DNA of 64,000 bases from Stutzerimonas stutzeri (GTDB lineage: Bacteria > Pseudomonadota > Gammaproteobacteria > Pseudomonadales > Pseudomonadaceae), in assembly GCF_000590475.1 (NCBI RefSeq), contig NZ_CP007441.1, positions 2,114,660 through 2,178,659 on the forward strand, written 5' to 3'. Below the pieces are notes generated by a model. That model was not told the DNA's origin, made no database searches, and saw nothing but the letters and a program-made list of their open reading frames with translations. The position numbers were made by a program, and so were the translations under genes. Positions 26,084-35,500 of the stretch are shown here, in pieces; within the stretch, counting starts at the first letter, position 1; every line of letters begins with the position of its first letter.

Positions 26084-27316
26084 ATGGGCATTTTCAACGA
26101 GCTGACCCTCCCCAACGGTTCCAGAATTCCGAACCGCATCGCCAAGGCTGCTATGGAAGAGAGCATGGCCGACTACGATCAAGCGCCGTCCGAGGAGCTG
26201 ATGCGTCTGTACCTGACTTGGGCGGATGGAGGGGCTGGCCTGATTATTACAGGCAACGTAATGGTCGACCGCCGCGCTATGACGGGACCGGGTGGCGTGG
26301 TGCTCGAAGATGACCGGCAGCTTGAGCGGTTCAAGCGCTGGGCCCGGATCGGTCGCTCCAACGGGGCGCAGTTCTGGCTGCAGATCAATCATCCTGGCCG
26401 CCAGATGCAGGCCAATCTGGGCCAGAAGACTTGGGCACCGTCTGCGGTACCGCTGGATCTGGGCAAGATGTCTAAGCACTTCGATACGCCCTATGAAATG
26501 ACGCCGGAAGTCATCGACGAAGTGATCCAGCGTTTCGCCCGCACCGCCCGGCTCGGCGAGCTGGCCGGATTTACTGGCGTGGAAATCCACGCGGCCCATG
26601 GCTATCTCCTGAGCCAGTTTCTGTCACCGCTTGCCAATCAGCGAACGGATGAGTGGGGTGGCTCTCTGGAGAACCGGGCCCGCCTTCTGCTGCAGATCGT
26701 CAAAGCCGTGCGGGCCGAGGTCTCCCCGAATTTCTCGGTCGCCGTCAAACTGAACTCTGCGGACTTTCAGCGCGGTGGTTTCAGTGCTGAGGATGCTGAA
26801 CAGGTGGTGAGCCTGCTCAACGGCCAGGACGTCGATTTGGTCGAACTTTCGGGCGGAAGCTATGAAGTCCCCGCCATGCAGGGCGAAGCCCGCGACGGTC
26901 GCACGCTTGCGCGAGAAGCCTATTTCCTGGAATTCGCACGCGATATCCAAAAGGTTGCGAAGATGCCGGTAATGGTCACAGGAGGCATCCGCCGTCGACC
27001 CGTAGCCGAGCAGGTGATCGAGAGTGGTGTCGACATGGTCGGGATCGGAACGGCTTTAGCCATCGATCCGGCCTTGCCGCGGGATTGGCGTCTCGGCAAA
27101 GACAGCGCCCCGCAGCTGCCTCCCATAACCTGGAAGAACAAGGCCCTGGCATCGCTAGCCAACATGGCGGTGGTCAAGTTTCAGTTGGGCAAGCTCAGCC
27201 TGAACAAGACGCCTAATCCAAAGGTATCTCCCTGGCGAGCGCTGATCGTGCAGCAGATCGCCAACGCCTCGCCTACTCGCCAATACCGCCGATGGATGGC
27301 GCAACGCACGCATTGA
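26084..27316 (+). CDS. NADH:flavin oxidoreductase / old yellow enzyme family
   Basis: 410-residue FMN-dependent TIM-barrel oxidoreductase. Features: PNRIAKAAMEE near the N-terminus, LQINHPGRQ, the active-site pair in GVEIHAAHGYLLSQFLSP, NQRTDEWGGSLENR (typical of the 2,4-dienoyl-CoA reductase/NADH oxidase-like branch) and VTGGIRRR for the phosphate of FMN. No C-terminal Fe-S/NADH domain follows, so it is a single-domain form. It probably reduces the C=C bond of unsaturated aldehydes, ketones or esters, which fits co-control with an aldehyde dehydrogenase by the MerR regulator. Substrate not known. Confidence 0.88.
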   Translation: MGIFNELTLPNGSRIPNRIAKAAMEESMADYDQAPSEELMRLYLTWADGGAGLIITGNVMVDRRAMTGPGGVVLEDDRQLERFKRWARIGRSNGAQFWLQINHPGRQMQANLGQKTWAPSAVPLDLGKMSKHFDTPYEMTPEVIDEVIQRFARTARLGELAGFTGVEIHAAHGYLLSQFLSPLANQRTDEWGGSLENRARLLLQIVKAVRAEVSPNFSVAVKLNSADFQRGGFSAEDAEQVVSLLNGQDVDLVELSGGSYEVPAMQGEARDGRTLAREAYFLEFARDIQKVAKMPVMVTGGIRRRPVAEQVIESGVDMVGIGTALAIDPALPRDWRLGKDSAPQLPPITWKNKALASLANMAVVKFQLGKLSLNKTPNPKVSPWRALIVQQIANASPTRQYRRWMAQRTH

Positions 27317-27815
27317 CCGAATGCGAGGCATTCTGAGTAGTGCACCACTGCTTAAGCGTCTACTTTTGAGCCATGTTGTGACCTTTAGTACACGGCCTTG
27401 TCCACTGACTTAGTGGTCCGTTAAGCACAGTGAGCGCGAGCGTGGCAGCGCCATCGAGTCGTTGCAGTCTCGATAGCGTTGTGAACAGCGATTGGTGCTC
27501 AATCAGATAGCGCAATCTGCGGGTCGCCCTTCATATCGCGTGGATTTATTGGCGTTGTGGGTCAGTGACGGAACAGTGGTCCGGATCTGCTCGTCGAGTC
27601 TCGGCTGCTGCTGGCCCAGGGCGCGTGGTCGCCAGCGCTTCGTCGCCTCGGGTAACGCTAGCGGCTATCCCAAAGAGCAACCCGTCGCTCAGATTACTGC
27701 TGTTGACAGCAGAGAGGGCAGGACTACCTCACCGGTATCTCGGCAGACCTGATCAAGATTGCGGGTTACTACGTCGGGCTGTTTTACGAGGCGATCGAAT
27801 AGAAGGGAAGCGCTG
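27317..27815. other. Gene-free region with a possible gene remnant
   Basis: About 500 bases. Near its end a short stop-bounded plus frame (to the TAG at about 27802) reads DYLTGISADLIKIAGYYVGLF, which looks protein-like and amphipathic, but has no start or full-length context. It may be the tail of a decayed gene. Nothing else recognised. Confidence 0.3.
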
Positions 27816-28553
27816 TTATTCGGTCAGCTCTTCGTGAAAATCAGAGGACCCTTGCCGCCAATACGCCGCTACGCGCATGGCGCTGGTCGGGTGCTGTTTT
27901 TCATGGACCAGCACTTGGCGCACCGCTTTCATCGCGCTCGCCTCGCCCGCGCCCCAGGCAAAGCCATCACCGGCAGGTAGGACCAGCGCGCTGACCGCCG
28001 GGGCTAGCGCATCGGCATGCTCGACCCACTGTACCTGCACCTGGGCGGCACTGGAGAGAGGAGGCCGGTCATTGGCCTTGGCCACGGCGATCACTAGCAC
28101 ATGGGCGTCAGCCGGGAGTTCTTCGAGGCGCCGCGCGATGGCCGGCATGGCGCTGTCATCGCCGACCAGCAGGTGCCAGTCGTAATCCATTGGCACGATA
28201 CGCGAACCGCGCGGTCCGCCAATTACTGCCTTTTGACCTGGCTTTGCCGCCCGAGCCCAGGCGCAGGCCTTGCCGCTGCCATGCAGGGCGAACTCAAGCA
28301 TCAGCTCACGCTTGTCACGGTCGAATGCCCGCGGGGTATAGTCCCGGCGCACTGACTCGCCGTCGCCATCCTCGAAGATGAATTTGATGTGGTCGTCGAA
28401 ACCGGCCGACTCGAAGTCGGCTAGCTCCTCGCCGCGAAAGGTGATGCGTGCGAAAGAACGACCCAGGGGTTCGACCCGGATTACTTCCACTTCTCGGCGG
28501 CGCAGCTCGTAGCGCACGCGCTGTATATGATGGCGAGTTTCCAAGGAAGACAT
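27816..28553 (-). CDS. Siderophore-interacting protein (ferric reductase, ViuB-like)
   Basis: 245-residue FAD-dependent reductase expected to release iron from ferric siderophores in the cytoplasm using NAD(P)H. It has the FAD-binding barrel (VEPLGRSFARITFRGEELADFE; RRDYTPRAFDRDKRELMLEFALHG) with the RxYTxR motif, the GPRGSR loop, and a NAD-type domain with VGDDSAMPAIARRLEELP and the C-terminal AYWRQG signature. Divergent from a MarR gene 56 bases away, which probably represses it. The start is placed at the first ATG; its ribosome site is weak. Confidence 0.88.
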   Translation of the reverse strand: MSSLETRHHIQRVRYELRRREVEVIRVEPLGRSFARITFRGEELADFESAGFDDHIKFIFEDGDGESVRRDYTPRAFDRDKRELMLEFALHGSGKACAWARAAKPGQKAVIGGPRGSRIVPMDYDWHLLVGDDSAMPAIARRLEELPADAHVLVIAVAKANDRPPLSSAAQVQVQWVEHADALAPAVSALVLPAGDGFAWGAGEASAMKAVRQVLVHEKQHPTSAMRVAAYWRQGSSDFHEELTE

Positions 28554-28565
28554 ATGCTGTACCCA

Positions 28566-28584
28566 TTATCGAATTGGTTGATAA
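28566..28584. promoter_or_regulatory. Palindrome, candidate MarR operator
   Basis: TTATC, nine bases, GATAA in the 56-base region between the SIP gene and marR. Inner bases also pair partly. Position suggests that the MarR protein binds here and controls both genes. Confidence 0.45.
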
Positions 28585-28609
28585 CAGCAACCATATTAGG
28601 AGTTAAAAG

Positions 28610-29065
28610 TTGACTAAGTCAACCAACGATTCGCGCCTGGCGGAAGAGGTATTTGAGTCGATCCATTCGCTGATGCATCTCTACCGCTCGCAGCAGTACC
28701 GAGCGTTGCGTGACGGCCCGCACGATCTGACGCACATGGAGAACAAGGTGCTGGCCTTCTTCGCACGGCATCCGGGGGCAACGTCCAGTGATCTGGTGCA
28801 GCACGCCGGCCGGGACAAGGCCCAGGTTGCACGGCTGATCAAAGGGTTACGCGACAAAGGCTTGCTCGAAGGCGAGGCCGACAGCGCCGATCGGCGCAGT
28901 GTCCGCCTGCGCCTCACGGAGGCGGCGCGTGTCGTGCACGAGTCGCTGCAGCAGCAGACGCGCTACCTCAATAACTTGGCCATCGACGGTATCGACGATA
29001 CGGAATGCCGCCAGTTGGTCGAGCTGCTGGAGCGTGTCAGGGCCAACCTCACGGATGCATCCTGA
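28610..29065 (+). CDS. MarR family transcriptional regulator
   Basis: 151-residue winged-helix regulator: HMENKVLAFFARHPGATSSDLVQHAGRDKAQVARLIKGLRDKGLL is the HTH, and SADRRSVRLRLTEAA the wing. It starts with TTG at 28610; TAGGAGT with a gap of about six bases supports that codon, and no ATG fits. Divergent from the siderophore-interacting protein gene, so it is probably its local repressor, responding to an unknown ligand or redox cue. Confidence 0.85.
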   Translation: MTKSTNDSRLAEEVFESIHSLMHLYRSQQYRALRDGPHDLTHMENKVLAFFARHPGATSSDLVQHAGRDKAQVARLIKGLRDKGLLEGEADSADRRSVRLRLTEAARVVHESLQQQTRYLNNLAIDGIDDTECRQLVELLERVRANLTDAS

Positions 29066-29078
29066 CGAGGATGACACC

Positions 29079-29171
29079 ATGAACAACCGCATCGAGTACC
29101 GCCACCTGCAGTGGGGGTATCGCGCCAAGGGAGTCTGGCGGGTGCCGCGGGTGCTTTGCCAAGAGCCTTAG
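29079..29171 (+). CDS. Possible 30-residue peptide after marR
   Basis: MNNRIEYRHLQWGYRAKGVW and ten more residues, strongly basic and aromatic. GAGG at 29067-29070 lies eight bases before the ATG, and the frame starts 13 bases after marR stops, so it could be translated from the same message. It could equally be a gene remnant. No family recognised. Confidence 0.3.
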   Translation: MNNRIEYRHLQWGYRAKGVWRVPRVLCQEP

Positions 29172-29215
29172 GCTTAATCGATAGTCAACCCGGAAGACAG
29201 GCGCTTGCTGCGGAT

Positions 29216-30061
29216 TCAACCTGCGATAAACGCAGCGATATGGGTCGCACTTGCTTCGGGATACTGATTTTGCGGGGCATGCCCTGAGCTGGGATACGTC
29301 ACAAGGTGCAGTGTGGGCAGGATGCGATTGAGCACATACCAATTTTCCACAGGACATACGATGTCATGATCGCCGCCAACATGAAGTACAGGAATCGTCG
29401 AGTTCTCGAGAGCCTCTAGCGCTGCCGGCAGGGGAAACATAGGATTTTTGGGTCCGTCGCCCAGTTGTTGTGCCGCCCATTCGTAAGGCACAGGCTCGCA
29501 GCGTCCATCGATGCGGGCGTCCACTCGTGCAGCTGAACGAGCAGCGGCCTCACGGCTGCTTGCTGAAGTCGGTTCGAAGAACAGTGCGACAAAATCTTCA
29601 AAATCGTTGTCGCGGGCGGCCAATTGGTAAAACAGCGGCTCGCTTGTCATGACCAGGTTTCCGGGGGGAGTGGTTCCGATGAGCACCAGATGGCTGAGCA
29701 GGCCCGGCGCAAGCAGGTGCGCAATTTGAGCCGCGACGCCTCCGATCGACCAGCCACCGAGAACGACTTTGGCTAGCTCCATTGCGCCGATGAAATCAAT
29801 GATGTCTTTGGCTAGAGAAGCCGGATCATAGGAAGGCTGGCCAGTAGAAAGGCCGAGCCCGCTATAGTCGAAAATGTGAACCTTGAAGCCTTGCATGGCG
29901 AGCGCATCGAGGAAGGCGGGATCCCAATCATCCATGGTCCCTCTGAATCGCAAGGCCAAGACCATTGGCTTTCCATCGCCAATGACGCGATAAGCCAGGC
30001 GACGCCCTTCGACATCTATGAACTGATTTGCAACTTCCGAGGCGGATTGATAAGCGGACAT
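29216..30061 (-). CDS. Alpha/beta hydrolase
   Basis: 281-residue alpha/beta-hydrolase without a signal peptide, so cytoplasmic. Nucleophile Ser105 lies in GGWSIGG; the acid is probably the Asp in HVGGDHDIVCP and the base the His of SSGHAPQNQYPEA. The oxyanion region RFRGTMDDWDPAFLDAL replaces the usual HG with FRG. Substrate unknown (ester, lactone or haloalkane are all possible). It is the last of four minus-strand genes (SMP-30-like, chloroperoxidase-like, isochorismatase-like, this one) that may be one unit, though the 101-base gap before it could hold a separate promoter. Confidence 0.85.
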   Translation of the reverse strand: MSAYQSASEVANQFIDVEGRRLAYRVIGDGKPMVLALRFRGTMDDWDPAFLDALAMQGFKVHIFDYSGLGLSTGQPSYDPASLAKDIIDFIGAMELAKVVLGGWSIGGVAAQIAHLLAPGLLSHLVLIGTTPPGNLVMTSEPLFYQLAARDNDFEDFVALFFEPTSASSREAAARSAARVDARIDGRCEPVPYEWAAQQLGDGPKNPMFPLPAALEALENSTIPVLHVGGDHDIVCPVENWYVLNRILPTLHLVTYPSSGHAPQNQYPEASATHIAAFIAG

Positions 30062-30162
30062 GATCCTTGGCTCTCCAAATTGAGTTCATGATGCGCGGAT
30101 CCCTGGTAACGCACGGCAAAGGATCGTGCAGAGCTGCATGAATACAGTGCGTCGGTTACCCA

Positions 30163-30717
30163 CTAACGCCCTTGCAAATACTCAGCGGTGGAAACAACCG
30201 GCGCATAGCCAAAGCGGAGCGCCGCCATGAATGCCGCATGTACGTGTTCAGCCGGCACTTTGACCCCATCGAACTCCAGATCACGTGTTGCGCAGGCATC
30301 GTGTAGCACTGTGGTGTCGTAACCGAAGTCGACAGCGGCGCGTGTTATGCCGTCGACGCACATGTGGCTCATGTTTCCAACGATGATCACCGCCTCGATG
30401 CCGTGCTGATCGAGTATCGCCTTGAGTTCGGTTTCGCGGAACGAGTTGATGTAGTGCTTGAGCACCACCGGCTCGTCTTGCTTATTGATGACACTGGGAT
30501 GAATTTGAGCGCCTTCGCTATTTGGCCGAAAAAAGGGCGCATCCTGACTGGGGAATTCATGACGGATGTGCACCACCAGATCACCACTTTCCCGAAACGC
30601 CGCAATCACCTGGGAAGCCTTCGCTGCAGCCGCCTCAACCTTGCTTAACGTCCAGAGGCCGTCGGGAAAGTAGTCATTTTGTATGTCCACGACGATCAGT
30701 GCTTTCTTGCTGCTCAT
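30163..30717 (-). CDS. Isochorismatase-family cysteine hydrolase
   Basis: 184-residue cysteine hydrolase. The family's triad is complete: Asp11 (VVDIQNDYF), Lys87 (VVLKHYINSF) and Cys120 (GNMSHMCVDGITRAA). This arrangement fits nicotinamidase-like or other amidases better than true isochorismatase; the substrate is unknown. The frame continues upstream to 30903 but AGGAGA six bases before the ATG at 30717 marks the start. 52 bases separate it from the chloroperoxidase-like gene upstream on the same strand. Confidence 0.87.
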   Translation of the reverse strand: MSSKKALIVVDIQNDYFPDGLWTLSKVEAAAAKASQVIAAFRESGDLVVHIRHEFPSQDAPFFRPNSEGAQIHPSVINKQDEPVVLKHYINSFRETELKAILDQHGIEAVIIVGNMSHMCVDGITRAAVDFGYDTTVLHDACATRDLEFDGVKVPAEHVHAAFMAALRFGYAPVVSTAEYLQGR

Positions 30718-30769
30718 TTTTGTTCTCCTAGCAATGTTGCTCGCCGACGGGGTCGCCAGCGAGGCTTGG

Positions 30770-31756
30770 TCAGCTGCGCAGGAACGCAAGCATGTCCTCG
30801 TTGAGCTTATCTTTGTGGGTATCGGTGATGCCGTGGGGAGCGCCCGGGTAGATGACCAGCTTGGCATTTGGAACCAGCTCGGCCGAGGCGCGTGCTGCGG
30901 CATCCACAGGGACTATCTGGTCGTCGTCACCGTGAAGAATCAATGTCGGGACATCGAACTTCTTCAGATCCTCGGTGAAATCGGTTTCAGAGAACGCCTT
31001 GATACAGTCGTATGCGTTCTTGTGCCCGGCCATCATTCCCTGCATCCAGAAGGCGTCGATAACCCCTTGCGAGGGCTTTGCACCGGCTCGGTTGTAGCCG
31101 AAGAACGGACCGCTCGCGACATCCTTATAGAGCTGTGACCGATCAGCGATCGAGGCGGCACGGATGCCATCGAAAACCGAAATTGGCAGGCCACCAGGGT
31201 TGTTCTCGGTCTTGACCATGAGTGGCGGTACCGCGGATATCAGCCCTGCTCGGGCAATGCGCGAGGTGCCATGCCGGCCGATGTAGCGAGCCACCTCGCC
31301 ACCCCCGGTCGAGAACCCGAACACCGAGGCATCGCGTACATCCAGATGATCCAGCAATTGGGCGAGGTCGTCGGCATAGGTGTCCATCTCGTTGCCGTGC
31401 CAGGGCTGGCTCGAACGGCCGTGCCCACGACGGTCATGGGCAATTACCCGATAGCCGTTGGATGCCAGGAAGAACATCTGTGATTCCCAGCTATCTGCGT
31501 TAAGGGGCCAACCGTGGCTAAGCACCACGACAGGGCCGCTCCCCCAGTCTTTGTAGTAAATCTGCGTGCCGTCGCGTGTAGTGATGGTACCCATGGTTCT
31601 TTGCACTCCGTTCTTGAGGATGGGGCGGGTCGCCGCGGGCCCGCTTGCCCGCGAACAACCGCCCAAGGGCAATAACATCGCCGTGACCAGAGCGGCGGAG
31701 CCGAGCAGCAGGTCGCGACGACGTTGGTTTATTGGATGTTCGAAACTGGAAGGCAT
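30770..31756 (-). CDS. Exported alpha/beta hydrolase, non-heme chloroperoxidase-like lipoprotein
   Basis: 328-residue alpha/beta-hydrolase. The N-terminus has a twin-arginine-like run ([19 protein letters not shown]) and then a lipobox ending at Cys34 (LGGC), so it is probably a Tat- or Sec-exported lipoprotein. The enzyme part has [11 protein letters not shown], nucleophile Ser149 ([13 protein letters not shown]), acid Asp in [10 protein letters not shown] and His in [12 protein letters not shown], the pattern of arylesterase/cofactor-free haloperoxidases; its natural reaction is probably ester or peracid hydrolysis. It follows the SMP-30-like gene by 22 bases. Confidence 0.87.
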   Translation of the reverse strand: MPSSFEHPINQRRRDLLLGSAALVTAMLLPLGGCSRASGPAATRPILKNGVQRTMGTITTRDGTQIYYKDWGSGPVVVLSHGWPLNADSWESQMFFLASNGYRVIAHDRRGHGRSSQPWHGNEMDTYADDLAQLLDHLDVRDASVFGFSTGGGEVARYIGRHGTSRIARAGLISAVPPLMVKTENNPGGLPISVFDGIRAASIADRSQLYKDVASGPFFGYNRAGAKPSQGVIDAFWMQGMMAGHKNAYDCIKAFSETDFTEDLKKFDVPTLILHGDDDQIVPVDAAARASAELVPNAKLVIYPGAPHGITDTHKDKLNEDMLAFLRS

Positions 31757-31778
31757 GACGTGCTCTCCTTGATTGACG

Positions 31779-32864
31779 CTAAGGCCGCTGCGGCAAGCGC
31801 ACGCGCATGAGGTTCCAGGTGGTCACCTGCTCCTCCCATTCATCGCCCTCGGCTGTCGTTAGCGGTAATGCCAGATTGCTGATGACCATCCAATCTCCGT
31901 GGACCACGCTGCTGGCAGGGAACAGCAAACCGAGCGGTGCGCCGCTGCCGGCGATGCCGTCAAAGCCGCCCGCCCGCGCGCGGACCAGGCCGTTTTCGTC
32001 GAGCCCAAGCAACTGATCGATCTGATTGGCCAGCAGCCACAACAATCCTTGGTGAAACAGCAGCCCGTCCGCGCCGTATAGGCTCTCAGCAAGTATCTGT
32101 ACTTCGCCGTCCGGCATGGTCATGCGGAGCAGGCGGCCATCACCTGCGTTATTGATGTACAGCTGGCTTTCGTCTGCGTTGAACGCGAGGCCATTGGCAC
32201 CGAAGGGAAGGGCACCCGCGGTTGCCAACAACGGGCTGCGAGACAGCACTTCTAGCGAGCACGGCGAACATCGCAAAGCGTTGGCGATGCGGTAGACCGC
32301 GCCTTGGAAGGAGTCGGAAACATACAGATCGCCGTTGTTGGCAAATACCAACCCGTTGGGAGCAGGCGCGCCGCTGGAGCCGAATTGAATCTGATCCTGG
32401 CTTCCATCCGGATTGGCCACCGGGCGCGGCGCAGGTGTTGGTGGACTGAGCGTCGGAAAGCTGAGCAGATCCTCAACAGGGGAGTCTGTTTCGAACGCTG
32501 CCGAAATGCGTTGCAGCTTGGCGGCGCCGAAATTGAGGATATAGACATGGCCTTCGGCGTAGGCCAAACCGGTCAGCGGCGTGGTGCCGAACGGCTTTTG
32601 GCTGATGAGTCGGCCATCTGCCGAATAGCGCAGCAGCTGATTATTACGCTCGCTGGAGGGCTCACGCGCATCGAAGGTGCCTACGTAAATTTCTCCGTTC
32701 TCGGGATCTACAGCGAGCCCTTCCGGATAGCGTACGCCGGCCGGGAGTTCGGCGAACGCTTCGACGTTCATCCGCAGGGGACCTTGCGGTTCGGCATGCA
32801 GGCATCCGAACGCGCCGACGATGGCCAGGCACAGAGCGCCTCCATAACGGCTTGACCGATTCAT
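31779..32864 (-). CDS. Exported SMP-30/gluconolactonase-like beta-propeller protein
   Basis: 361 residues with a signal peptide (about residues 1-25, cleavage probably after LHA) and repeated propeller blades such as [68 protein letters not shown] and [27 protein letters not shown]. This is the SMP-30/strictosidine-synthase-like fold; lactonase activity is possible. GGAGG five bases before the ATG at 32864 fixes the start; the longer frame to 32906 is less likely. First gene of the minus-strand hydrolase group. Confidence 0.82.
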   Translation of the reverse strand: MNRSSRYGGALCLAIVGAFGCLHAEPQGPLRMNVEAFAELPAGVRYPEGLAVDPENGEIYVGTFDAREPSSERNNQLLRYSADGRLISQKPFGTTPLTGLAYAEGHVYILNFGAAKLQRISAAFETDSPVEDLLSFPTLSPPTPAPRPVANPDGSQDQIQFGSSGAPAPNGLVFANNGDLYVSDSFQGAVYRIANALRCSPCSLEVLSRSPLLATAGALPFGANGLAFNADESQLYINNAGDGRLLRMTMPDGEVQILAESLYGADGLLFHQGLLWLLANQIDQLLGLDENGLVRARAGGFDGIAGSGAPLGLLFPASSVVHGDWMVISNLALPLTTAEGDEWEEQVTTWNLMRVRLPQRP

Positions 32865-32927
32865 ATAGCCTCCGCTCGCACCGCCAATCACTGACAGGAT
32901 GCTCAAGGGGGCTCGTCAAGACGCCGA

Positions 32928-33494
32928 ATGCTGAAGCAGCGGGTGGCGAGCGCTGGTTGGATATTGGCGATCCCTGACGCGGTAGCGCTACGTAAAATCG
33001 GCAATTTTCCCGCCAGATATCTTTGCCTGTTTTACGTAGCGCAACCTGGAGGCTCGGTTCAGCCTTGGTCTATATCCATTGCCAGTCCGATTCCAATGAT
33101 CGAACGCACCAAGCCATTGCGGATGACGCCCCGACGCCGTGCCCGCCAAGCCAGCTATGAGGCATTGGTCAGCCGAGCGTTGGAGCTGCTCCCGGTTGGA
33201 TGCGCACGCACGCCGCACCTGCTTGAGCTGTGTCATGCATTGGAAGTAAGCGAGCGGACCTTGCGTACGGCCTTTATTGCCACGCTGGGCATGGCACCTG
33301 CTCGGTATTTAAGGCTGCGTCGTCTGCATTTATTGCGCGCCGCGCTGGCAGTGGCTGATCATCACCACGCCAGCGTCGCGGATATTGCTGCACGCTTTGG
33401 GTATACCGACCAGGGGCGCATGGCTGCGCAGTACTACGCGCTGTTCGGGGAGTATCCGAGTGTGACCTTCGAGCGTGGCATCGTCGGTTCCTGA
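32928..33494 (+). CDS. Short AraC-type protein, DNA-binding domain only
   Basis: An AraC/XylS helix-turn-helix pair fills residues about 80-188: HLLELCHALEVSERTLRTAFIATLGMAPARYLRLRRL, then ASVADIAARFGYTDQGRMAAQYYALFGEYPSVT. The usual N-terminal sensor of about 170 residues is missing; the stretch before residue 60 is unconvincing, so the true start may be ATG 33096 or 33123 and the gene may be a truncated regulator. Its 3' end overlaps the opposing AraC gene by 61 bases. It could still bind DNA without an effector. Confidence 0.6.
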   Translation: MLKQRVASAGWILAIPDAVALRKIGNFPARYLCLFYVAQPGGSVQPWSISIASPIPMIERTKPLRMTPRRRARQASYEALVSRALELLPVGCARTPHLLELCHALEVSERTLRTAFIATLGMAPARYLRLRRLHLLRAALAVADHHHASVADIAARFGYTDQGRMAAQYYALFGEYPSVTFERGIVGS

Positions 33495-34441
33495 CGGCGT
33501 GAAAGCGCACGTCGTTGGAGTAACGATTGCGAAGGTAACTCGCCGAAATAGCTGTGATAGACGCCTGCGAAGCGGCCAAAATCCCAGACGCCGAAACGTG
33601 AGCAGATGTCGGTGATGGTTTCCGTTGGCGCCGCGCAAAGAATGGCGCTCCTGATCATTCGCAGGCGGTGCTGCATCAGATAGCGGTGCGGACTCATTCC
33701 CAGGTATTTGGTGAAAATGTTGCGCAGTGTTCGCTCTGTAGTGTGGGTGGCCTTGCAAATGTCTGCTATTCGCAATGGGGTGTTCGGCATGGCGTCGAGT
33801 AATCCCAAGGCATGTCCGAGTATTTGCTGATGGGTCCGGTGGTACGCAAATCCGTTTTTGGCAGCGGTGACTGGCAGTAGCGTGTAGAAGATTCGGTCCA
33901 ACAGTTCGCTACAAGCGGCAGCCTCGGCAGCGGGTGCATGCAGCTCTCGCGGAGCGCGGTGATCGATGCGAAGCAGGCGCAAAGCCAGCCAGATCAACAA
34001 TCCAAGGTCCTGCTGGGCCACACAGATCAGGTTGCGGCTCATCAACGACAGGTCGAACTCGTCTTCGTGTTGTTGCGCCCAGAGCTGCACGAGTTCACAT
34101 GAGATCGCCACAGTCATCCAGCTACCGGGCTGGCTGACATCGATATGGAACATCGCCTCCGGCACCATCCAGCCAAGGAGCTGGCGATCAAGACGCCGCC
34201 CGCTCAGCACGGTGCACTCGTGTCGGCTCAAGGGAAGAAAGATATTGTAGAAGCCTTGCAGACCGATGCCGCTGTAGACGGTGCCGGCGCCCTCGCGGCC
34301 GAACATGAGGGCCACTCCGTTGAGGTCGACAATACGCAATCGCCAGTCACGTTGCTGCCGCGTGCGCAGCAAATAGCGTCCTTGCACACCGTATAAGGCC
34401 TCTTCGAACTCGTCGAAATCAGCGCAAATCAGCCGGCTCAT
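33434..34441 (-). CDS. AraC family regulator (EutR-like)
   Basis: 335-residue regulator with an N-terminal domain of about 200 residues resembling the EutR/AraC-like sensor (GIGLQGFYNIFLPLSRHECTVLSGRRL) and a C-terminal double helix-turn-helix (TPLRIADICKATHTTERTLRNIFTKYLGMSPHRYLMQHRLRM; ETITDICSRFGVWDFGRFAGVYHSYFGELPS). After the HTH the frame runs on about 30 residues into the opposing AraC gene, an extension not typical of the family. Target genes are probably the adjacent hydrolase group, but that is a guess. Confidence 0.83.
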   Translation of the reverse strand: MSRLICADFDEFEEALYGVQGRYLLRTRQQRDWRLRIVDLNGVALMFGREGAGTVYSGIGLQGFYNIFLPLSRHECTVLSGRRLDRQLLGWMVPEAMFHIDVSQPGSWMTVAISCELVQLWAQQHEDEFDLSLMSRNLICVAQQDLGLLIWLALRLLRIDHRAPRELHAPAAEAAACSELLDRIFYTLLPVTAAKNGFAYHRTHQQILGHALGLLDAMPNTPLRIADICKATHTTERTLRNIFTKYLGMSPHRYLMQHRLRMIRSAILCAAPTETITDICSRFGVWDFGRFAGVYHSYFGELPSQSLLQRRALSRRQEPTMPRSKVTLGYSPNSA

Positions 34442-34879
34442 GTCTGACCCTTCCTAGGAAAGCGTCCTGCGCCGGTGCTGGACGACCGCAGATAAACGCG
34501 CAGGTCAGTCTAGATGGCTTTCCGCATCCCTGCGGCACTCCGACGGCCGGTCTAAGGTCGTGTCAGGCGCCGCTCAACCGTGCGATAGCGAAGTCCAAAA
34601 CTCGCGCCTTCCAAGACGCGACACAGCGACGTGCGAAGTTCGTGGCCGGCTGCTTCCGGCCGATCCCTGCCGCTTGCCACCTTCGCTTTGGGTCGACGCT
34701 GGCCTGTCACGGCCGGCAGCATTCGACCCCAAATGGACGTCGCGCTAGGTTGCGGCAGGCCAGAATAGAACCCTCGTAGTCAGAAGCTGGCGATTGACCC
34801 GTACGGAGAAAACGGAAAGCCGGTATGTCCGGAATTTCCCCGGTGCACCCTGTAGACGCCCCTCTAAGACGCTCCGCAG
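34442..34879. other. Intergenic region, no gene recognised
   Basis: Between the AraC gene (transcribed leftward from 34441) and the 3' end of azoR. It contains several GC-rich short inverted motifs around GGCCGGCTGC and CACGGCCGGCAG (34645-34715), a type of degenerate intergenic sequence common in pseudomonads, but no coding frame with a ribosome site. Confidence 0.35.
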
Positions 34880-35500
34880 TCAGGTCGACACAAGACTTGC
34901 GAACAGTGGTTCCATGAACAAACGCTGGCGCGCTGCCTCGCATTCGGCCTTAACCGTTTCCTCACCTGCGACCAGCCCTTCCAGATACACGAAATGCACG
35001 TCGAACAGCCCGATGGTGCTCAGCACATGGCGCAGATACGCCGTCAGGAAATCGGGCTGACGGGCACGAGCACCGCGATGGAAGCCACCGGAACTGACGA
35101 TCACATAAACGGGACGGTCTGCCAGTAGCCCGACCTTGCCGTCGGGCGTTGCCGCGAAGGTGCGACCGATGCGGACGACGTGGTCGATCCATAGCTTGAG
35201 CGCCGCCGGTAGCGTGAAATTGTGCATGGGCGTGGCGATCAGCAATGCGTCGCTGCGCTCGAGTTCGCCAATCAGGCCTTCTGACACGGTGAAGACCGGA
35301 TCGGTGTCCGGTGTCCGACGGGTAAGCGCATTGGCGTAGGCATCGCTCAGAGGGGGGAGCGCGACGACTCCAAGGTCCCGCCGTGTGACCCTCAAATCGG
35401 GGCGGCGATTGCGCAGGGTATCTATCAGTTCGTTCGCCAGCTGGGAACCAACGGACGCTGCCGGGCGCGGACTTGCATTGATCAACAAAAGCTCACGCAT
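34880..35500 (-). CDS. azoR: FMN-dependent NADH-azoreductase / quinone reductase
   Basis: 206-residue flavodoxin-fold oxidoreductase of the AzoR family, reducing quinones and azo dyes with NAD(P)H. The phosphate-binding INASPRPAASVGSQLANELI, the FMN loop TPMHNFTLPAALKLWIDHV (family PM-x-NF) and the SSGGFH loop are present. The open frame extends past the true ATG at 35500. This start lies eight bases upstream of the end of the GNAT gene, so the two overlap and are probably co-translated. Their divergent MocR neighbour may regulate the pair. Confidence 0.88.
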   Translation of the reverse strand: MRELLLINASPRPAASVGSQLANELIDTLRNRRPDLRVTRRDLGVVALPPLSDAYANALTRRTPDTDPVFTVSEGLIGELERSDALLIATPMHNFTLPAALKLWIDHVVRIGRTFAATPDGKVGLLADRPVYVIVSSGGFHRGARARQPDFLTAYLRHVLSTIGLFDVHFVYLEGLVAGEETVKAECEAARQRLFMEPLFASLVST

